Of a stretch of DNA of 64,000 bases, positions 9,701-18,066 are shown one piece after another. Below the pieces are notes generated by a model. That model did no database searches. It was not told the DNA's origin and saw only the letters and a list, made by a program, of their open reading frames with translations. Source of the DNA: Domibacillus tundrae (lineage in GTDB: Bacteria > Bacillota > Bacilli > Bacillales > Domibacillaceae). The stretch covers positions 1 to 64,000 of the forward strand of contig NZ_LAJA01000004.1 in assembly GCF_000970675.1 (NCBI RefSeq), written 5' to 3'. Position 1 is the first letter of the stretch, and each line of letters starts with the position of its first letter. The translations under genes and the position numbers were made by a program.

Positions 9701-10303
9701 GATGTGAATATTGGCGCTATTGAAGAATATGAAACGACGTTTGAACGGGTGGCTTTTTTGCGTGGTCAAAAGGAAGACTTGGAAGAAGCGAAATCAACAC
9801 TTCGGGACGTTATGAGCGAAATGGACATTGAAATGATGCGCCGTTTTTCGGAAACATTTGAAGCGATTAAAGCTGAATTTCAGCCGGCATTTATTCAGCT
9901 GTTTGGCGGCGGCCGGGCGGAATTGAAATTGACGGACCCGAAAGATATTCTGAATTCAGGTGTCGATATTTCGGCGATGCCTCCGGGGAAAAAACTGCAG
10001 CACTTAAGCTTACTGTCGGGTGGCGAGCGGGCGCTGACAGCGATTGCGCTCCTATTTGCGATTCTGCGCGTGCGGCCGGTGCCATTTTGTATTCTAGATG
10101 AAGTGGAGGCAGCACTCGATGAAGCGAACGTTCACCGATTCAGCCGTTATTTAAAAGAGTTCAGTGAAGAAACGCAATTTATCGTTATTACGCATCGTAA
10201 ACAGACGATGGAAGAAGCGGATGCACTGTATGGAGTTGCCATGCAGGAATCCGGAGTTACAAGTCTTGTATCAGTGAGACTTGAAGAAGCGGCAGTGACA
10301 TAA
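6746..10303 (+). CDS. smc: Chromosome condensation and segregation protein SMC
   Basis: ATPase core of the SMC-ScpAB condensin that loads at origin regions and aligns chromosome arms. The 1185 residues match the family. The N-terminal head has Walker A GPNGSGKS (31-38). Long coiled coils (about 170-500 and 680-1000) flank a hinge near 505-675 containing the glycine-rich GGSMTGGSM stretch. The C-terminal head has the ABC signature LSGGERAL (about 1090-1097) and Walker B LDEVEAALDE (from about 1117). Head and hinge elements are intact. It lies in an rnc-smc-ftsY unit. Confidence 0.98.
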   Translation: MILKKLDIAGFKSFAGKITIDFMPGVTAVVGPNGSGKSNITEAIRWVLGEQSAKNLRGGKMEDVIFSGSDSRRRLNEADVTITLDNRDGALPLDYSEVSITRRVNRNGDSGFFINKQSCRLKDIIELFMDSGLGRGAFSIIGQGRVDEILNSRPEERRSIFEEAAGVLKYKTRKKQAEIKLAETEENVSRVQDILYELEQRVEPLEIQAAAAKDFLEKKAELKEVEASVWAHDIAESHAEWEERKKDRHHQEGQITYFSEEAEKAESHIRTLEQEVKKLSLQEESTQQKLMTIIESLEKIEGRRRLMDERQKNASYNEEKLVQSMKEAEEKEASLKQALAEVKTLSETKKQAFGTLKKEAAEKEALLRALSQNSGDTLESLKADYIDHLSKEAAAKNELIEIDRQLERLTARFERLGGHNDQYLSERAALQQEQEQIEKARLSAEQKLDEHTTAYRGAKRERNEVKESLEKKRNALYKAYQILQEASSRRDLLVSMEEDYSGFFSGVKEVLKEKKGRLSGVIGAAAELIRVPKQYELAIETALGGALQHIIVTDEPAARKAITFLKQHKYGRATFLPLSTVKEKSVPDHVLASVRHENGFLGTAVELTDYDEQYARAARHLLGNVIIAAALEEANNIARKVNHRYRVVTVEGDVVNAGGSMTGGSMKKTGASLLGRKNELETLNGQIGQMEQKTAQVEKEVKAFQIRAAECDQLVGRLEETGELYRQGLQEAKNQQLEWSFNEQSINDRLAVYDAEKREFQEEKDRLEQRKHEAFKLLSEKQQAIHLLDNQMASIEQKQKTDSSERDRLAEQVNTLRPQIAVLEEQLAYNNQQENRLRMELTDVQKQLKQLKDEQAFMENERSDSGSTGLTLAQQSDELAIEKDRLVKQIASFKAERNDKAQKLEEEAASLQESRRLLKGLTESVRGHDVAIARLDVEIDTWLQKLNEQYGMSFEEAERLYPLTRPIDEARRNVRLIKKAIEELGDVNIGAIEEYETTFERVAFLRGQKEDLEEAKSTLRDVMSEMDIEMMRRFSETFEAIKAEFQPAFIQLFGGGRAELKLTDPKDILNSGVDISAMPPGKKLQHLSLLSGGERALTAIALLFAILRVRPVPFCILDEVEAALDEANVHRFSRYLKEFSEETQFIVITHRKQTMEEADALYGVAMQESGVTSLVSVRLEEAAVT

Positions 10304-10323
10304 TAAAAGAAAGGATGAAAACG

Positions 10324-11343
10324 ATGAGCTTTTTTAAAAAATTAAAAGAGAAACTTTCCGGCTCGCAGGAGCAGGAACAAACGACGGAAAAATATACGGA
10401 AGGGCTAAAGAAAACACGGTCCGGCTTTTCCGAAAAAATGAATAACTTATTTGCACGCTACCGCAAGATCGATGAAGATTTTTTTGAAGAGCTTGAAGAA
10501 ATTCTGATTGGTGCGGATGTTGGGTTTGATACAGTGGTGGAGTTGATTGATGAACTGAAGCTGGAAGTGAAACGCCAAAACACAAATGAACCCGAAGCGC
10601 TCCGGGAAATCATTACTGAAAAATTTGTGGGTATTTACGCTGGCGATGATGAGATGTCATCTGAATTAAATATTCAAGAAACAGGATTAACGGTCATCTT
10701 GTTTGTTGGTGTCAACGGCGTCGGAAAGACAACAACAATTGGCAAACTTGCGCACCAATTTAAAACGGAAGGCAAAAAAGTGATGCTTGCGGCCGGCGAT
10801 ACGTTCCGCGCGGGCGCGATTGAGCAGCTCGAAGTATGGGGGGAACGGACTGGCGTAGATGTTATTAAGCAGGCGGAAGGATCCGACCCGGCGGCCGTCA
10901 TGTATGACGCTGTACGCGCAGCTAAGTCACGAGGCGCCGATATTTTATTATGTGACACAGCCGGACGTCTGCAAAACAAAGTCAATCTTATGAACGAACT
11001 GCAAAAAGTAAAGCGCGTAATTGAACGGGAAATTCCAGAGGCGCCTCATGAAGTCCTGCTCGTTGTAGATGCGACAACGGGACAAAATGCACTCATTCAG
11101 GCAAAAACGTTTAAAGAAGCGACGGCTGTATCGGGTATTGTGCTGACAAAGCTTGACGGGACAGCCAAAGGCGGTATCGTACTTGCCATCCGGAAAGAAC
11201 TTGGCGTACCGGTTAAATTTGTCGGTCTTGGCGAAAAAATGGACGATCTGCAGCCGTTTGATGCCGAAAAATACGCTTATGGACTGTTTGCCCAGGCATT
11301 TGAACAAAAAGAATCCGAGTCAGAGGATGAAACAGCCGAATAA
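10324..11343 (+). CDS. ftsY: Signal recognition particle receptor FtsY
   Basis: Membrane-associated GTPase that docks the SRP-ribosome complex at the translocon. At 339 aa it has a short basic N-terminus ([13 protein letters not shown]), an NG domain with [10 protein letters not shown] (G1), DTAGRLQNK (G3) and [10 protein letters not shown] (G4), and lacks the long acidic A domain of enterobacteria, as usual for Bacillus. The ATG at 10324 is preferred over the one at 10315 because it matches the B. subtilis N-terminus and has better spacing to AGAAAGG. Its stop codon lies in the loop of the following terminator. Confidence 0.97.
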   Translation: MSFFKKLKEKLSGSQEQEQTTEKYTEGLKKTRSGFSEKMNNLFARYRKIDEDFFEELEEILIGADVGFDTVVELIDELKLEVKRQNTNEPEALREIITEKFVGIYAGDDEMSSELNIQETGLTVILFVGVNGVGKTTTIGKLAHQFKTEGKKVMLAAGDTFRAGAIEQLEVWGERTGVDVIKQAEGSDPAAVMYDAVRAAKSRGADILLCDTAGRLQNKVNLMNELQKVKRVIEREIPEAPHEVLLVVDATTGQNALIQAKTFKEATAVSGIVLTKLDGTAKGGIVLAIRKELGVPVKFVGLGEKMDDLQPFDAEKYAYGLFAQAFEQKESESEDETAE

Positions 11344-11355
11344 TCGGCTGTTTTT
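11333..11355 (+). terminator. Terminator overlapping the ftsY stop codon
   Basis: CAGCCGA (11333-11339) pairs with TCGGCTG (11344-11350) around an ATAA loop, followed by T5. The short U tract makes it moderate in strength. Confidence 0.75.
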
Positions 11356-11363
11356 CACCTTTC

Positions 11364-11392
11364 TTGACAGAAAAGACAGAAGCAGGTACACT
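11364..11392 (+). promoter_or_regulatory. SigA-type promoter for ylxM-ffh
   Basis: A perfect TTGACA (11364-11369), a 17-bp spacer and TACACT (11387-11392) lie directly after the ftsY terminator and 44 bases before the ylxM start. Confidence 0.85.
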
Positions 11393-11435
11393 ATTTTAGT
11401 GTAAAGGCTTTTCACTTAACAAAGGAGGGACAGCC

Positions 11436-11750
11436 GTGCTTGAAAAAACGATGCGGATGAATTATCTGTATGATTTTTATCAGATGCTTCTGACCGACAA
11501 ACAGCGCAGCTATATGTCCCTATACTACCTGGATGACTATTCGCTCGGCGAAATTGCCGATGAATATGGAGTGAGCCGCCAGGCGGTCTATGATAATATA
11601 AAACGTACAGAAGCAATGCTTGAAGAATATGAAGCGAAATTAATGCTGCTAAAGAAATTCCAAGAGCGCCAGGCGTTAATTGATCAGCTGAAAGAGCGAG
11701 CTGATGAAAACATGCTGAGAGTAATCGAGGCGATTGAGGAGCTTGAATAG
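11436..11750 (+). CDS. ylxM: Putative SRP-associated helix-turn-helix protein YlxM
   Basis: A 104-aa protein of the UPF0122/YlxM family, which sits next to ffh in Firmicutes. It has a sigma-70 region 4-like helix-turn-helix (about 35-56, [20 protein letters not shown]) and a helical C-terminus. YlxM (SRP-associated) has been linked to SRP GTPase regulation in streptococci, but its role in Bacillus is not settled. The start is GTG at 11436 with AAAGGAGGG nine bases upstream. It precedes ffh by 12 bases. Confidence 0.92.
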   Translation: MLEKTMRMNYLYDFYQMLLTDKQRSYMSLYYLDDYSLGEIADEYGVSRQAVYDNIKRTEAMLEEYEAKLMLLKKFQERQALIDQLKERADENMLRVIEAIEELE

Positions 11751-11762
11751 GGGGACTGCATG

Positions 11763-13112
11763 ATGGCATTTGAAGGATTAGCCGAACGACTGCAAGGAAC
11801 AATGCAGAAAATCCGCGGCAAAGGGAAAGTATCCGAATCCGATGTAAAAGAAATGATGCGAGAAGTACGTCTTGCTCTTTTAGAAGCGGATGTTAACTTT
11901 AAAGTCGTCAAAGAATTTGTCAAAAAAGTAAGCGAGCGTTCTGTCGGCCAGGAAGTGATGAAAAGCTTAACGCCAGGCCAGCAGGTCATTAAAGTCGTTA
12001 AAGAAGAATTAACAGAATTAATGGGCGGCGAAGAAAGCCGGATAAGCACAGCAAAGCGCCCGCCAACCGTCATTATGATGATCGGGCTGCAAGGGGCCGG
12101 GAAGACGACAACGACCGGAAAGCTTGCGAACCTGCTTCGTAAAAAGTATAATCGGAAGCCGCTGCTCGTTGCGGCGGATATTTATCGTCCAGCGGCGATT
12201 AAACAGCTGGAAACGCTAGGGAAACAGCTTGATATGCCTGTTTTTTCACTTGGTGATCAAGTGAGCCCGGTTGAAATTGCCAAGCAGGCGATTCAAAAAG
12301 CAAAAGATGATCATTTGGATTATGTCCTGATTGATACAGCCGGCCGCCTTCACATTGATGAAGGGTTAATGGATGAGCTAAAACAAATTAAAGACCTGTC
12401 ATCGCCAGAAGAGATTTTTCTCGTCGTCGATTCAATGACCGGCCAGGATGCCGTAAATGTAGCGGAAAGCTTTAATGAGCAGCTTGGCATTACCGGTGTT
12501 GTGCTTACAAAGCTCGATGGGGATACACGTGGCGGAGCTGCATTGTCGATCCGCGCTGTAACCGGAAAGCCAATCAAATTTGTCGGGATGGGTGAAAAAC
12601 TAGACGCTCTTGAGCAGTTTCATCCAGAGCGGATGGCGTCCCGTATTCTAGGGATGGGCGATGTGCTATCGCTTATTGAGAAAGCCCAAACAAATGTGGA
12701 TGAGACGAAAGCAAAAGAGCTGGAACAAAAAATGCGGACGATGTCGTTTACATTTGATGACTTTTTAGAACAGCTGGGGCAGGTGCGTTCAATGGGACCG
12801 CTCGATGAAATTTTAAAAATGCTTCCGGGCGCAAACAAAATGAAAGGCTTAAACAATGTGCAGGTTGACGAAAAACAAATCGGCCGTGTTGAAGCGATCA
12901 TCCGCTCCATGACAAAGAATGAAAAACAGCAGCCGGAAATTATTAATTCTGGTCGTCGTAAGCGGATTGCCCGCGGTTCCGGTACATCGATTCAGGAAGT
13001 AAACCGTTTGTTAAAACAGTTTGAAGACATGAAAAAAATGATGAAACAAATGTCTTCGATGCAGCAAAAAGGCAAGAAAAAAGGCGGCATGCCAAAGCTT
13101 CCTTTTATGTAA
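11763..13112 (+). CDS. ffh: Signal recognition particle protein Ffh
   Basis: SRP54 GTPase that, with scRNA, binds signal sequences on nascent membrane and secreted proteins. At 449 aa it has the N domain (1-95), the G domain with GLQGAGKTTT (about 102-111), DTAGRLHID and TKLDGDTRGG, and a methionine-rich M domain with the RNA-binding stretch RRKRIARGSGTS and a MKKMMKQM tail. The ATG at 11763 (MAFEGLAERLQ) matches B. subtilis; the ATG at 11760 would add one Met. It is co-transcribed with ylxM. Confidence 0.97.
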   Translation: MAFEGLAERLQGTMQKIRGKGKVSESDVKEMMREVRLALLEADVNFKVVKEFVKKVSERSVGQEVMKSLTPGQQVIKVVKEELTELMGGEESRISTAKRPPTVIMMIGLQGAGKTTTTGKLANLLRKKYNRKPLLVAADIYRPAAIKQLETLGKQLDMPVFSLGDQVSPVEIAKQAIQKAKDDHLDYVLIDTAGRLHIDEGLMDELKQIKDLSSPEEIFLVVDSMTGQDAVNVAESFNEQLGITGVVLTKLDGDTRGGAALSIRAVTGKPIKFVGMGEKLDALEQFHPERMASRILGMGDVLSLIEKAQTNVDETKAKELEQKMRTMSFTFDDFLEQLGQVRSMGPLDEILKMLPGANKMKGLNNVQVDEKQIGRVEAIIRSMTKNEKQQPEIINSGRRKRIARGSGTSIQEVNRLLKQFEDMKKMMKQMSSMQQKGKKKGGMPKLPFM

Positions 13113-13146
13113 TCTAAAACAGATTTAATCTGTAAAGAAAAAACAC

Positions 13147-13175
13147 TTTACAACACTTTAACTATTTGGTATTAT
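13147..13175 (+). promoter_or_regulatory. SigA-type promoter for rpsP
   Basis: TTTACA (13147-13152), a 17-bp spacer and TATTAT (13170-13175) lie in the 102-base gap after ffh, about 40 bases before rpsP. A weak ACAGATT/AATCTGT hairpin before it has no T tract, so some readthrough from ffh is likely. Confidence 0.75.
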
Positions 13176-13214
13176 TCTATCTTGTGTGAAACTATTTCGG
13201 AGGTGCTTATTAGC

Positions 13215-13487
13215 ATGGCAGTAAAAATTCGTTTAAAACGTATGGGTGCAAAAAAATCCCCATTCTATCGTATCGTAGTAGCTGACGCCCGCGCGCCGCG
13301 TGATGGCCGTTCAATTGAAACAATCGGAACATACAACCCGGTTACTCAGCCAGCAGAAGTGAAAATCAATGAAGAGCTTGCGCTTAAATGGCTTCAAGAT
13401 GGTGCGAAACCGTCTGATACAGTCCGCAATCTTTTCTCAAAAGAAGGTCTTATGGAAAAATTCCATAATGCCAAATATAGCAAGTAA
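13215..13487 (+). CDS. rpsP: 30S ribosomal protein S16
   Basis: Assembly protein of the 30S body that binds 16S rRNA. At 90 aa it starts [14 protein letters not shown] and has [17 protein letters not shown], the family signature. The ATG at 13215 has a TCGGAGGTG site at good spacing; the upstream in-frame GTG at 13182 lacks one. In B. subtilis the next gene is khpA (ylqC), but here a hairpin and then ylqD follow. Confidence 0.97.
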   Translation: MAVKIRLKRMGAKKSPFYRIVVADARAPRDGRSIETIGTYNPVTQPAEVKINEELALKWLQDGAKPSDTVRNLFSKEGLMEKFHNAKYSK

Positions 13488-13505
13488 GCTATTACGAGAC
13501 AACAG

Positions 13506-13533
13506 TTCCCCAAAAGAATTTTCTTTTGGGGAA
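13506..13533 (+). terminator. Strong hairpin after rpsP, possible terminator or attenuator
   Basis: A perfect 13-bp stem (TTCCCCAAAAGAA at 13506-13518, pairing with 13521-13533) is followed by TTGCCATTTTTG. The T run starts five bases after the stem, so termination is likely partial and may only reduce expression of the downstream ylqD-rimM-trmD genes. Confidence 0.6.
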
Positions 13534-13568
13534 TTGCCATTTTTGTTCCATGTAAAGGAGCGGTGGGG

Positions 13569-13958
13569 ATGCACATTTTACAAACAGTATCAGTCGTTCA
13601 AGTGGTAACAGATTCCCTGAAACAAATGCGAATGGATGCATATGAACAGCAAAAGCGCCGGTTAGAGAGGGAAACAGCCCAGCTGTTATTCGAAAAGAAA
13701 AAAGCGGAGCGCGGCGGCTCTAAGCAAGCGGAAGCAGCGGCCCGGTTTCAAATTGAAATTGATCAGCGCCATGAAAAATTAGCAGTGGTGGAATTTCAAA
13801 TGAGCCAGCTTGACCAGCTGCCGCTTGGCACTGAACTGAAAGAACGGGACATTCAATCGATTGTTGATATAAAAGCCGGTGATCGTTTTGATGGAAAAAC
13901 CAGTGGCACAATCGTTGTAAAAGATGGCATCATTATCGAAATCCGCACCGAGGGGTGA
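13569..13958 (+). CDS. ylqD: Conserved YlqD family protein
   Basis: A 129-aa protein of unknown function found between rpsP and rimM in Bacillales. Residues 15-85 are highly charged and predicted coiled coil ([22 protein letters not shown]). The C-terminal part contains a [11 protein letters not shown] segment and a small beta-rich tail ([22 protein letters not shown]). The ATG at 13569 has AAAGGAG eight bases upstream. It starts 82 bases after rpsP and ends five bases before rimM, so a ribosome-linked role is plausible by context only. Confidence 0.85.
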   Translation: MHILQTVSVVQVVTDSLKQMRMDAYEQQKRRLERETAQLLFEKKKAERGGSKQAEAAARFQIEIDQRHEKLAVVEFQMSQLDQLPLGTELKERDIQSIVDIKAGDRFDGKTSGTIVVKDGIIIEIRTEG

Positions 13959-13962
13959 AAAA

Positions 13963-14478
13963 ATGAGCAAATGGTTTAACGTTGGAAAAATTGTCAATAC
14001 ACATGGCCTGCGCGGGGAAGTCCGTGTTTTGTCGCAGACAGACTTTCCTGAAAAAAGGTACAAAAAAGGAAGCGAACTAGCAGTTTTTAAACAAGGAGAT
14101 AAGGAAGGCACTCCAGTTATTGTCGCATCGTATCGTACTCATAAAACCTTTGATCTGTTAACTTTTGAAGGCTATTCATCGATTCAAGACGTGGAGCCGT
14201 TTAAAGGCGCTGTCTTAAAAGTCCATGAAGCGCACCTGGGCGATTTGGATGAAGGAGAATTTTATTTTTATGAAATCGTCGGCTGTGAAGTGAAAACAGC
14301 TGCAGGTGACGTGATTGGTGTCGTGAAAGAAGTGCTTACGCCCGGCGCCAATGATGTGTGGGTTGTGCAGAACGGCGCCAAAGAAGTCTATATTCCTTAT
14401 ATCGATGACGTCGTGAAATTGGTTGATCCAGATGAAAAGCTCATCATCATCGAGCCGATAGATGGATTGCTCGAATGA
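13963..14478 (+). CDS. rimM: Ribosome maturation factor RimM
   Basis: Assists assembly of the 30S head around S19. At 171 aa it has an N-terminal beta-barrel with the signature [17 protein letters not shown] (about 5-21) and a C-terminal PRC barrel (about 95-168; [14 protein letters not shown]...PGANDVWVV...YIPYIDDVV). The ATG at 13963 follows GAGGGGTGA, the end of ylqD. The stop overlaps trmD as ATGA. Confidence 0.96.
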   Translation: MSKWFNVGKIVNTHGLRGEVRVLSQTDFPEKRYKKGSELAVFKQGDKEGTPVIVASYRTHKTFDLLTFEGYSSIQDVEPFKGAVLKVHEAHLGDLDEGEFYFYEIVGCEVKTAAGDVIGVVKEVLTPGANDVWVVQNGAKEVYIPYIDDVVKLVDPDEKLIIIEPIDGLLE

Positions 14479-15206
14479 AAATCGATGTATTAACATTGTT
14501 TCCGGAAATGTTTGAAGGAGTTTTTTCTGCTTCCATTATGAAAAAAGCAGCTGATAAAGGGAAAGCCACATTTCGGGCTGTGAACTTCCGGGATTATGCG
14601 GAAGGAAAGCATAAAGTGGTCGATGATTATCCGTATGGCGGCGGAGCAGGAATGGTTTTAAAGCCGCAGCCGCTTTTTGACGCAGTTGATGACTTGAAAA
14701 AAACAGCGGAGAACCCCCGCGTTATTCTGATGTGTCCACAAGGCGAACGATACACGCAACAAAAAGCCGAGGAGCTTTCAAAAGAGAAGCATCTTATCTT
14801 TTTATGTGGACATTACGAAGGATATGATGAAAGAGTCCGCCAGCATCTTGTCACTGATGAAATTTCGATTGGGGATTATGTATTAACAGGCGGCGAGCTT
14901 GGTGCGATGGTTGTGGCAGACAGTGTCGTCCGGCTGCTGCCAAGTGTACTTGGAAATGAAGACTCGGCAGTGCAGGATTCGTTCTCATCCGGGCTTTTGG
15001 AGCATCCCCACTATACGCGGCCGGCTGATTTCAGAGGCATGAAAGTACCCGATGTGCTCCTGTCCGGCAACCATAAACATATTGACGAATGGCGCCGTGA
15101 AGAGTCATTAAAGCGTACATTGGAACGACGTCCGGATTTATTAGAATTGATTGAGCTGACAAAAGAAGAACAGCAGCAAATTAATTCATGGAAAATACGA
15201 AAATAA
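14475..15206 (+). CDS. trmD: tRNA (guanine-37-N1)-methyltransferase TrmD
   Basis: SPOUT-class enzyme that methylates G37 next to the anticodon to prevent +1 frameshifting. At 243 aa it starts [13 protein letters not shown] and has the trefoil-knot SAM site: [20 protein letters not shown] and [18 protein letters not shown] (about 130-150). It overlaps rimM by four bases. The rplS gene that follows has its own promoter and leader. Confidence 0.97.
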   Translation: MKIDVLTLFPEMFEGVFSASIMKKAADKGKATFRAVNFRDYAEGKHKVVDDYPYGGGAGMVLKPQPLFDAVDDLKKTAENPRVILMCPQGERYTQQKAEELSKEKHLIFLCGHYEGYDERVRQHLVTDEISIGDYVLTGGELGAMVVADSVVRLLPSVLGNEDSAVQDSFSSGLLEHPHYTRPADFRGMKVPDVLLSGNHKHIDEWRREESLKRTLERRPDLLELIELTKEEQQQINSWKIRK

Positions 15207-15207
15207 G

Positions 15208-15236
15208 TTGATTTCAATATAAGAATATGATAAAAT
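15208..15236 (+). promoter_or_regulatory. SigA-type promoter for rplS
   Basis: TTGATT (15208-15213), a 17-bp spacer and TAAAAT (15231-15236) start immediately after the trmD stop codon. The predicted transcript begins just before the structured leader. Confidence 0.75.
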
Positions 15237-15244
15237 TTTGGAGT

Positions 15245-15335
15245 CAGTGTGCAAAATAACACACTGCATTACAACGGTGTTCCGCTGTCGTGATTGCGCG
15301 GGTATGAGCATTTGTTAGAAGGAGAGGAAAACACA
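15245..15335 (+). ncRNA. Structured 5' leader of rplS (L19 leader-like)
   Basis: The leader contains a perfect 7-bp hairpin, CAGTGTG (15245-15251) with CACACTG (15260-15266), and a second, ACAACGG with CCGCTGT around a TGTT loop (one mismatch). The ribosome site GAAGGAGAGG follows. Position and two-hairpin layout fit the known Bacillales L19 ribosomal-protein leader class, which is presumed to mediate autoregulation. I could not align it to the family model. Confidence 0.65.
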
Positions 15336-15683
15336 ATGAACAAATTGATTCAAGAGTTAACACAGGAGCAGCTTCGTTCCGATCTTCCAGCATTCCGTCC
15401 CGGAGACACTGTACGTGTACACGTTAAAATTGTCGAGGGTACACGTGAGCGGGTTCAGTTATTTGAAGGCGTTGTAATCAAGCGTCGCGGCGGCGGCGTA
15501 AGCGAAACTTTCACAGTGCGTAAGATTTCTTACGGTGTGGGCGTTGAGCGTGCATTCCCGCTTCATACACCGAAAATCGAGAAAATCGAAGTAATGCGCC
15601 GTGGTAAAGTTCGTCGTGCGAAATTGTACTACTTGCGTAACCTACGCGGTAAAGCAGCGCGCATTAAAGAAATCAGATACTAG
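15336..15683 (+). CDS. rplS: 50S ribosomal protein L19
   Basis: Ribosomal protein at the 30S-50S interface. At 115 aa it starts [24 protein letters not shown] and carries [21 protein letters not shown] (about 45-65) and a basic C-terminus ([19 protein letters not shown]). The ATG at 15336 has GAAGGAGAGG upstream; in-frame upstream starts fall within the leader RNA. It is transcribed alone, between its own promoter and terminator. Confidence 0.97.
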   Translation: MNKLIQELTQEQLRSDLPAFRPGDTVRVHVKIVEGTRERVQLFEGVVIKRRGGGVSETFTVRKISYGVGVERAFPLHTPKIEKIEVMRRGKVRRAKLYYLRNLRGKAARIKEIRY

Positions 15684-15689
15684 GATGTT

Positions 15690-15718
15690 AAAAGGAGTCT
15701 GCCTGCAGACTCCTTTTT
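15690..15718 (+). terminator. Rho-independent terminator after rplS
   Basis: An 11- to 12-bp stem (AAAGGAGTCTG pairing with CAGACTCCTTT) ends in a T5 tract. Confidence 0.92.
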
Positions 15719-15779
15719 CTTTCAGGTTTTACACACATCATGATATGATGGATGTACTTAGAATGAAGGTGGTGCCAGC

Positions 15780-16319
15780 ATGGCTGAAGGGAAAAATGAA
15801 TTTTGGGAATGGACAAAAGCACTGTTGATCGCAGTCGGGCTTGCTGCTCTTATCCGTTATTTTATTTTTGCACCGATTGTGGTCGATGGACTTTCGATGA
15901 TGCCGACGCTTGAAAGCGGAGATCGAATGATTGTCAACAAACTCGGCGATCCAGATCGTTTTGATATCGTCGTTTTTCATGCGCCGGAAAATAAAGATTA
16001 CATAAAACGGGTGATCGGCCTTCCTGGCGAAACAGTCGAGTATAAAGATGATGTGCTGTATGTAAACGGCAAAGCAATCGATGAACCGTATTTAGATGAA
16101 TACAAAAGCGAAGTAACAGATGGACCGCTTACGCCGGACTTTACACTCGCTGAAATTACCGGGCAGGAAACGGTGCCGGAGGGTGAGATTTTTGTGCTCG
16201 GCGACAACCGGCGCTTTAGTAAAGATGGACGCCACATTGGCACAATCAAAATAGATGAGATTGTTGGTGAAACAAAATTTGTCTACTGGCCGTTTGATCA
16301 GGTTCATCTAGTAGACTAA
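15780..16319 (+). CDS. lepB: Type I signal peptidase
   Basis: Membrane-anchored protease that removes Sec and Tat signal peptides on the outer face. At 179 aa it is a short Gram-positive SipS-type enzyme with one N-terminal membrane segment (about 14-33). The catalytic Ser39 is in VDGLSMMPTL and Lys76 in DYIKRVIGLPGE. The GDNRRFSKDGRHIG box is near the C-terminus; the usual family form is GDNR-SSDSR, so the insert is slightly unusual. The ATG at 15780 follows GAAGGTGGT. Several signal peptidase paralogues are common in Bacillus, so the exact sip name cannot be assigned. Confidence 0.93.
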   Translation: MAEGKNEFWEWTKALLIAVGLAALIRYFIFAPIVVDGLSMMPTLESGDRMIVNKLGDPDRFDIVVFHAPENKDYIKRVIGLPGETVEYKDDVLYVNGKAIDEPYLDEYKSEVTDGPLTPDFTLAEITGQETVPEGEIFVLGDNRRFSKDGRHIGTIKIDEIVGETKFVYWPFDQVHLVD

Positions 16320-16343
16320 ACGGACAGAAAGGAATGTGTAAGC

Positions 16344-17198
16344 TTGACGATACAGTGGTTTCCCGGCCATATGGCCAAAGCAAGACGGCAAGTGACCGAA
16401 AAATTGAAGCTCGTTGATATTATTTTCGAACTGGTTGATGCGCGTCTGCCGTTGTCTTCACGCAATCCAATGATCGATGAAATTTTAAATCAAAAACCAC
16501 GGCTCGTTATTCTTAATAAAGAGGACATGGCGGACCCGGTGATTACAAAAGAATGGATCAATTATTTTAAAGAGCATGGTGTTGAATCGGTTTCGGTTAA
16601 TTCACAAGCCGGGAATGGGCTTGATAAAATAGTGAAAGCAGCCGAAAACATTTTAAAAGAAAAATTCGACCGGATGCGTGCACGAGGTATAAAGCCACGT
16701 GCGATGAGAGCAATGATTGTCGGCATTCCCAATGTCGGAAAGTCGACACTCATTAACCGTATCGCGAAGAAAAACATTGCCAAAACCGGAAATATGCCGG
16801 GTGTAACGAAAGCGCAGCAGTGGATTAAAACTGCAAGAAATCTGGAGCTTCTTGATACGCCGGGTATTTTATGGCCGAAGTTCGAGGACCCGGAAACTGG
16901 CTTTAAGCTGGCCTTAACAGGAGCGATTAAAGATTCAATTTTAAACTTGCAGGACGTCGCAATTTGGGGTTTGCGATTTCTTGAAAGCCGATATCCGTCC
17001 AGATTGGAAGAACGATATGGCTATAGGGAGCTGCCGGATGATATGGCAGCTGTATTTGAACAAATTGGAGGGCGGCGGGGATCCTTATCCCCGGGGGGCG
17101 GCATAGATTATGACAAAGTCACGGATATTATTATCCGTGATGTGCGCACAACGCAATTTGGCCGTCTTACATTTGATATTCCCCCAAAAAAAGCGTGA
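16344..17198 (+). CDS. rbgA: Ribosome biogenesis GTPase RbgA (YlqF)
   Basis: Circularly permuted GTPase needed for late 50S assembly (incorporation of L16 and related proteins). At 284 aa it starts [13 protein letters not shown], with the catalytic His9. G motifs come in permuted order: NKED (58-61, G4), GIPNVGKST (127-135, G1) and DTPG (171-174, G3), then a C-terminal RNA-binding domain. The start is TTG at 16344 with AAAGGA about ten bases upstream, and conservation begins at that codon. The stop codon is inside the following terminator stem. Confidence 0.96.
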   Translation: MTIQWFPGHMAKARRQVTEKLKLVDIIFELVDARLPLSSRNPMIDEILNQKPRLVILNKEDMADPVITKEWINYFKEHGVESVSVNSQAGNGLDKIVKAAENILKEKFDRMRARGIKPRAMRAMIVGIPNVGKSTLINRIAKKNIAKTGNMPGVTKAQQWIKTARNLELLDTPGILWPKFEDPETGFKLALTGAIKDSILNLQDVAIWGLRFLESRYPSRLEERYGYRELPDDMAAVFEQIGGRRGSLSPGGGIDYDKVTDIIIRDVRTTQFGRLTFDIPPKKA

Positions 17199-17220
17199 AG
17201 GATTTCCTTCGCGTTTTTTT
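17187..17220 (+). terminator. Rho-independent terminator overlapping the rbgA stop
   Basis: A 9- to 14-bp stem (GCGTGAAGG with CCTTCGCGT, two G-U pairs, flanked by A and T tracts) ends in T7. The A tract on the left may allow weak function on the other strand. Confidence 0.85.
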
Positions 17221-17271
17221 GTGGAAAAAAAGAATGAGGAGCCGATAATAAACGTAAGGAGCAAAGTGAAA

Positions 17272-18036
17272 ATGAAAAACGAAACGATTGCCCAAATAAA
17301 AGAACAACTCGTATCGATTACGACGTTAGAAGATAAGCGGCTCATCCAATGGACCATGGATGATAGAAGCGGTGTTCAAGCAGCTGTTAAAGCGTGCAAG
17401 CGCCGCATTCAAAAAAATAAAGATGAGCAGGAACGGCTGCATCAAATAATGGCGTATGAGCGAAACGCTATGAAACAAGGAATGCAGCTGATTGCCGGAA
17501 TTGATGAAGCAGGAAGAGGGCCGCTTGCCGGTCCTGTTGTAGCGGCTGCTTGCATATTGCCGAAAGATTTTTTGCCGGAAGGGTTAAATGATTCGAAAAA
17601 AGTAAAAGAGTCTGTTCGGGACGAATTATACGCGCTCATTATAGAAAAAGCCATAACAGGTGTCGGTATCGTCAGTGCAGAAGAAATTGATCAAATCAAT
17701 ATTTACGAAGCGGCAAAAAAAGCGATGGTTCTTGCTGTGAATGGACTTTCAGAACAGCCGGATCATCTGCTTGTTGATGCGATGACGCTCCCATGTGCAA
17801 TTAGCCAAGAATCGATTATAAAAGGGGATGCAAAAAGCGCCTCCATCGCTGCAGCATCCATCATTGCCAAAGTGACGCGCGACCGACTTATGAAACAATA
17901 TGCGATTGAATATCCCGGATACGGATTTGAGAAAAATATGGGGTACGGAACGAAAGAGCATTTAAATGGACTGCAGACACTCGGCATTACACCACAGCAC
18001 CGTAAAACGTTTGCACCAATAAAAGAGATGATTTAA
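17272..18036 (+). CDS. rnhB: Ribonuclease HII
   Basis: Cleaves RNA in RNA-DNA hybrids, including single ribonucleotides misinserted in DNA. At 254 aa it has a Firmicute-type N-terminal extension of about 70 residues, then the catalytic motif LIAGIDEAGRGPLAGPVVAA (Asp78, Glu79), LNDSKK, LLVDAMTLP (Asp169) and KGDAKSASIAAASI. The ATG at 17272 is ten bases after AAGGAG; a GTG at 17266 is closer but too near the site. The long open frame upstream to 17110 is within rbgA. Confidence 0.96.
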   Translation: MKNETIAQIKEQLVSITTLEDKRLIQWTMDDRSGVQAAVKACKRRIQKNKDEQERLHQIMAYERNAMKQGMQLIAGIDEAGRGPLAGPVVAAACILPKDFLPEGLNDSKKVKESVRDELYALIIEKAITGVGIVSAEEIDQINIYEAAKKAMVLAVNGLSEQPDHLLVDAMTLPCAISQESIIKGDAKSASIAAASIIAKVTRDRLMKQYAIEYPGYGFEKNMGYGTKEHLNGLQTLGITPQHRKTFAPIKEMI

Positions 18037-18066
18037 ATGACAAAGCATAAAGCGGGGTGAAGACGC

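Noticed and set aside
15304-15318. Possible leader peptide MSIC before rplS
   Set aside because: Only four codons, no ribosome site, and it lies in the leader RNA structure.
15728-15749. TTTACA and TATGAT before lepB
   Set aside because: Only 10 bases between the boxes; no acceptable -35 at 17 bp, so no promoter is called, though lepB must have one after the rplS terminator.
17110-17271. Extended N-terminus of rnhB
   Set aside because: The upstream frame lies within rbgA and its terminator; ATG 17272 has the ribosome site and matches the family N-terminus.
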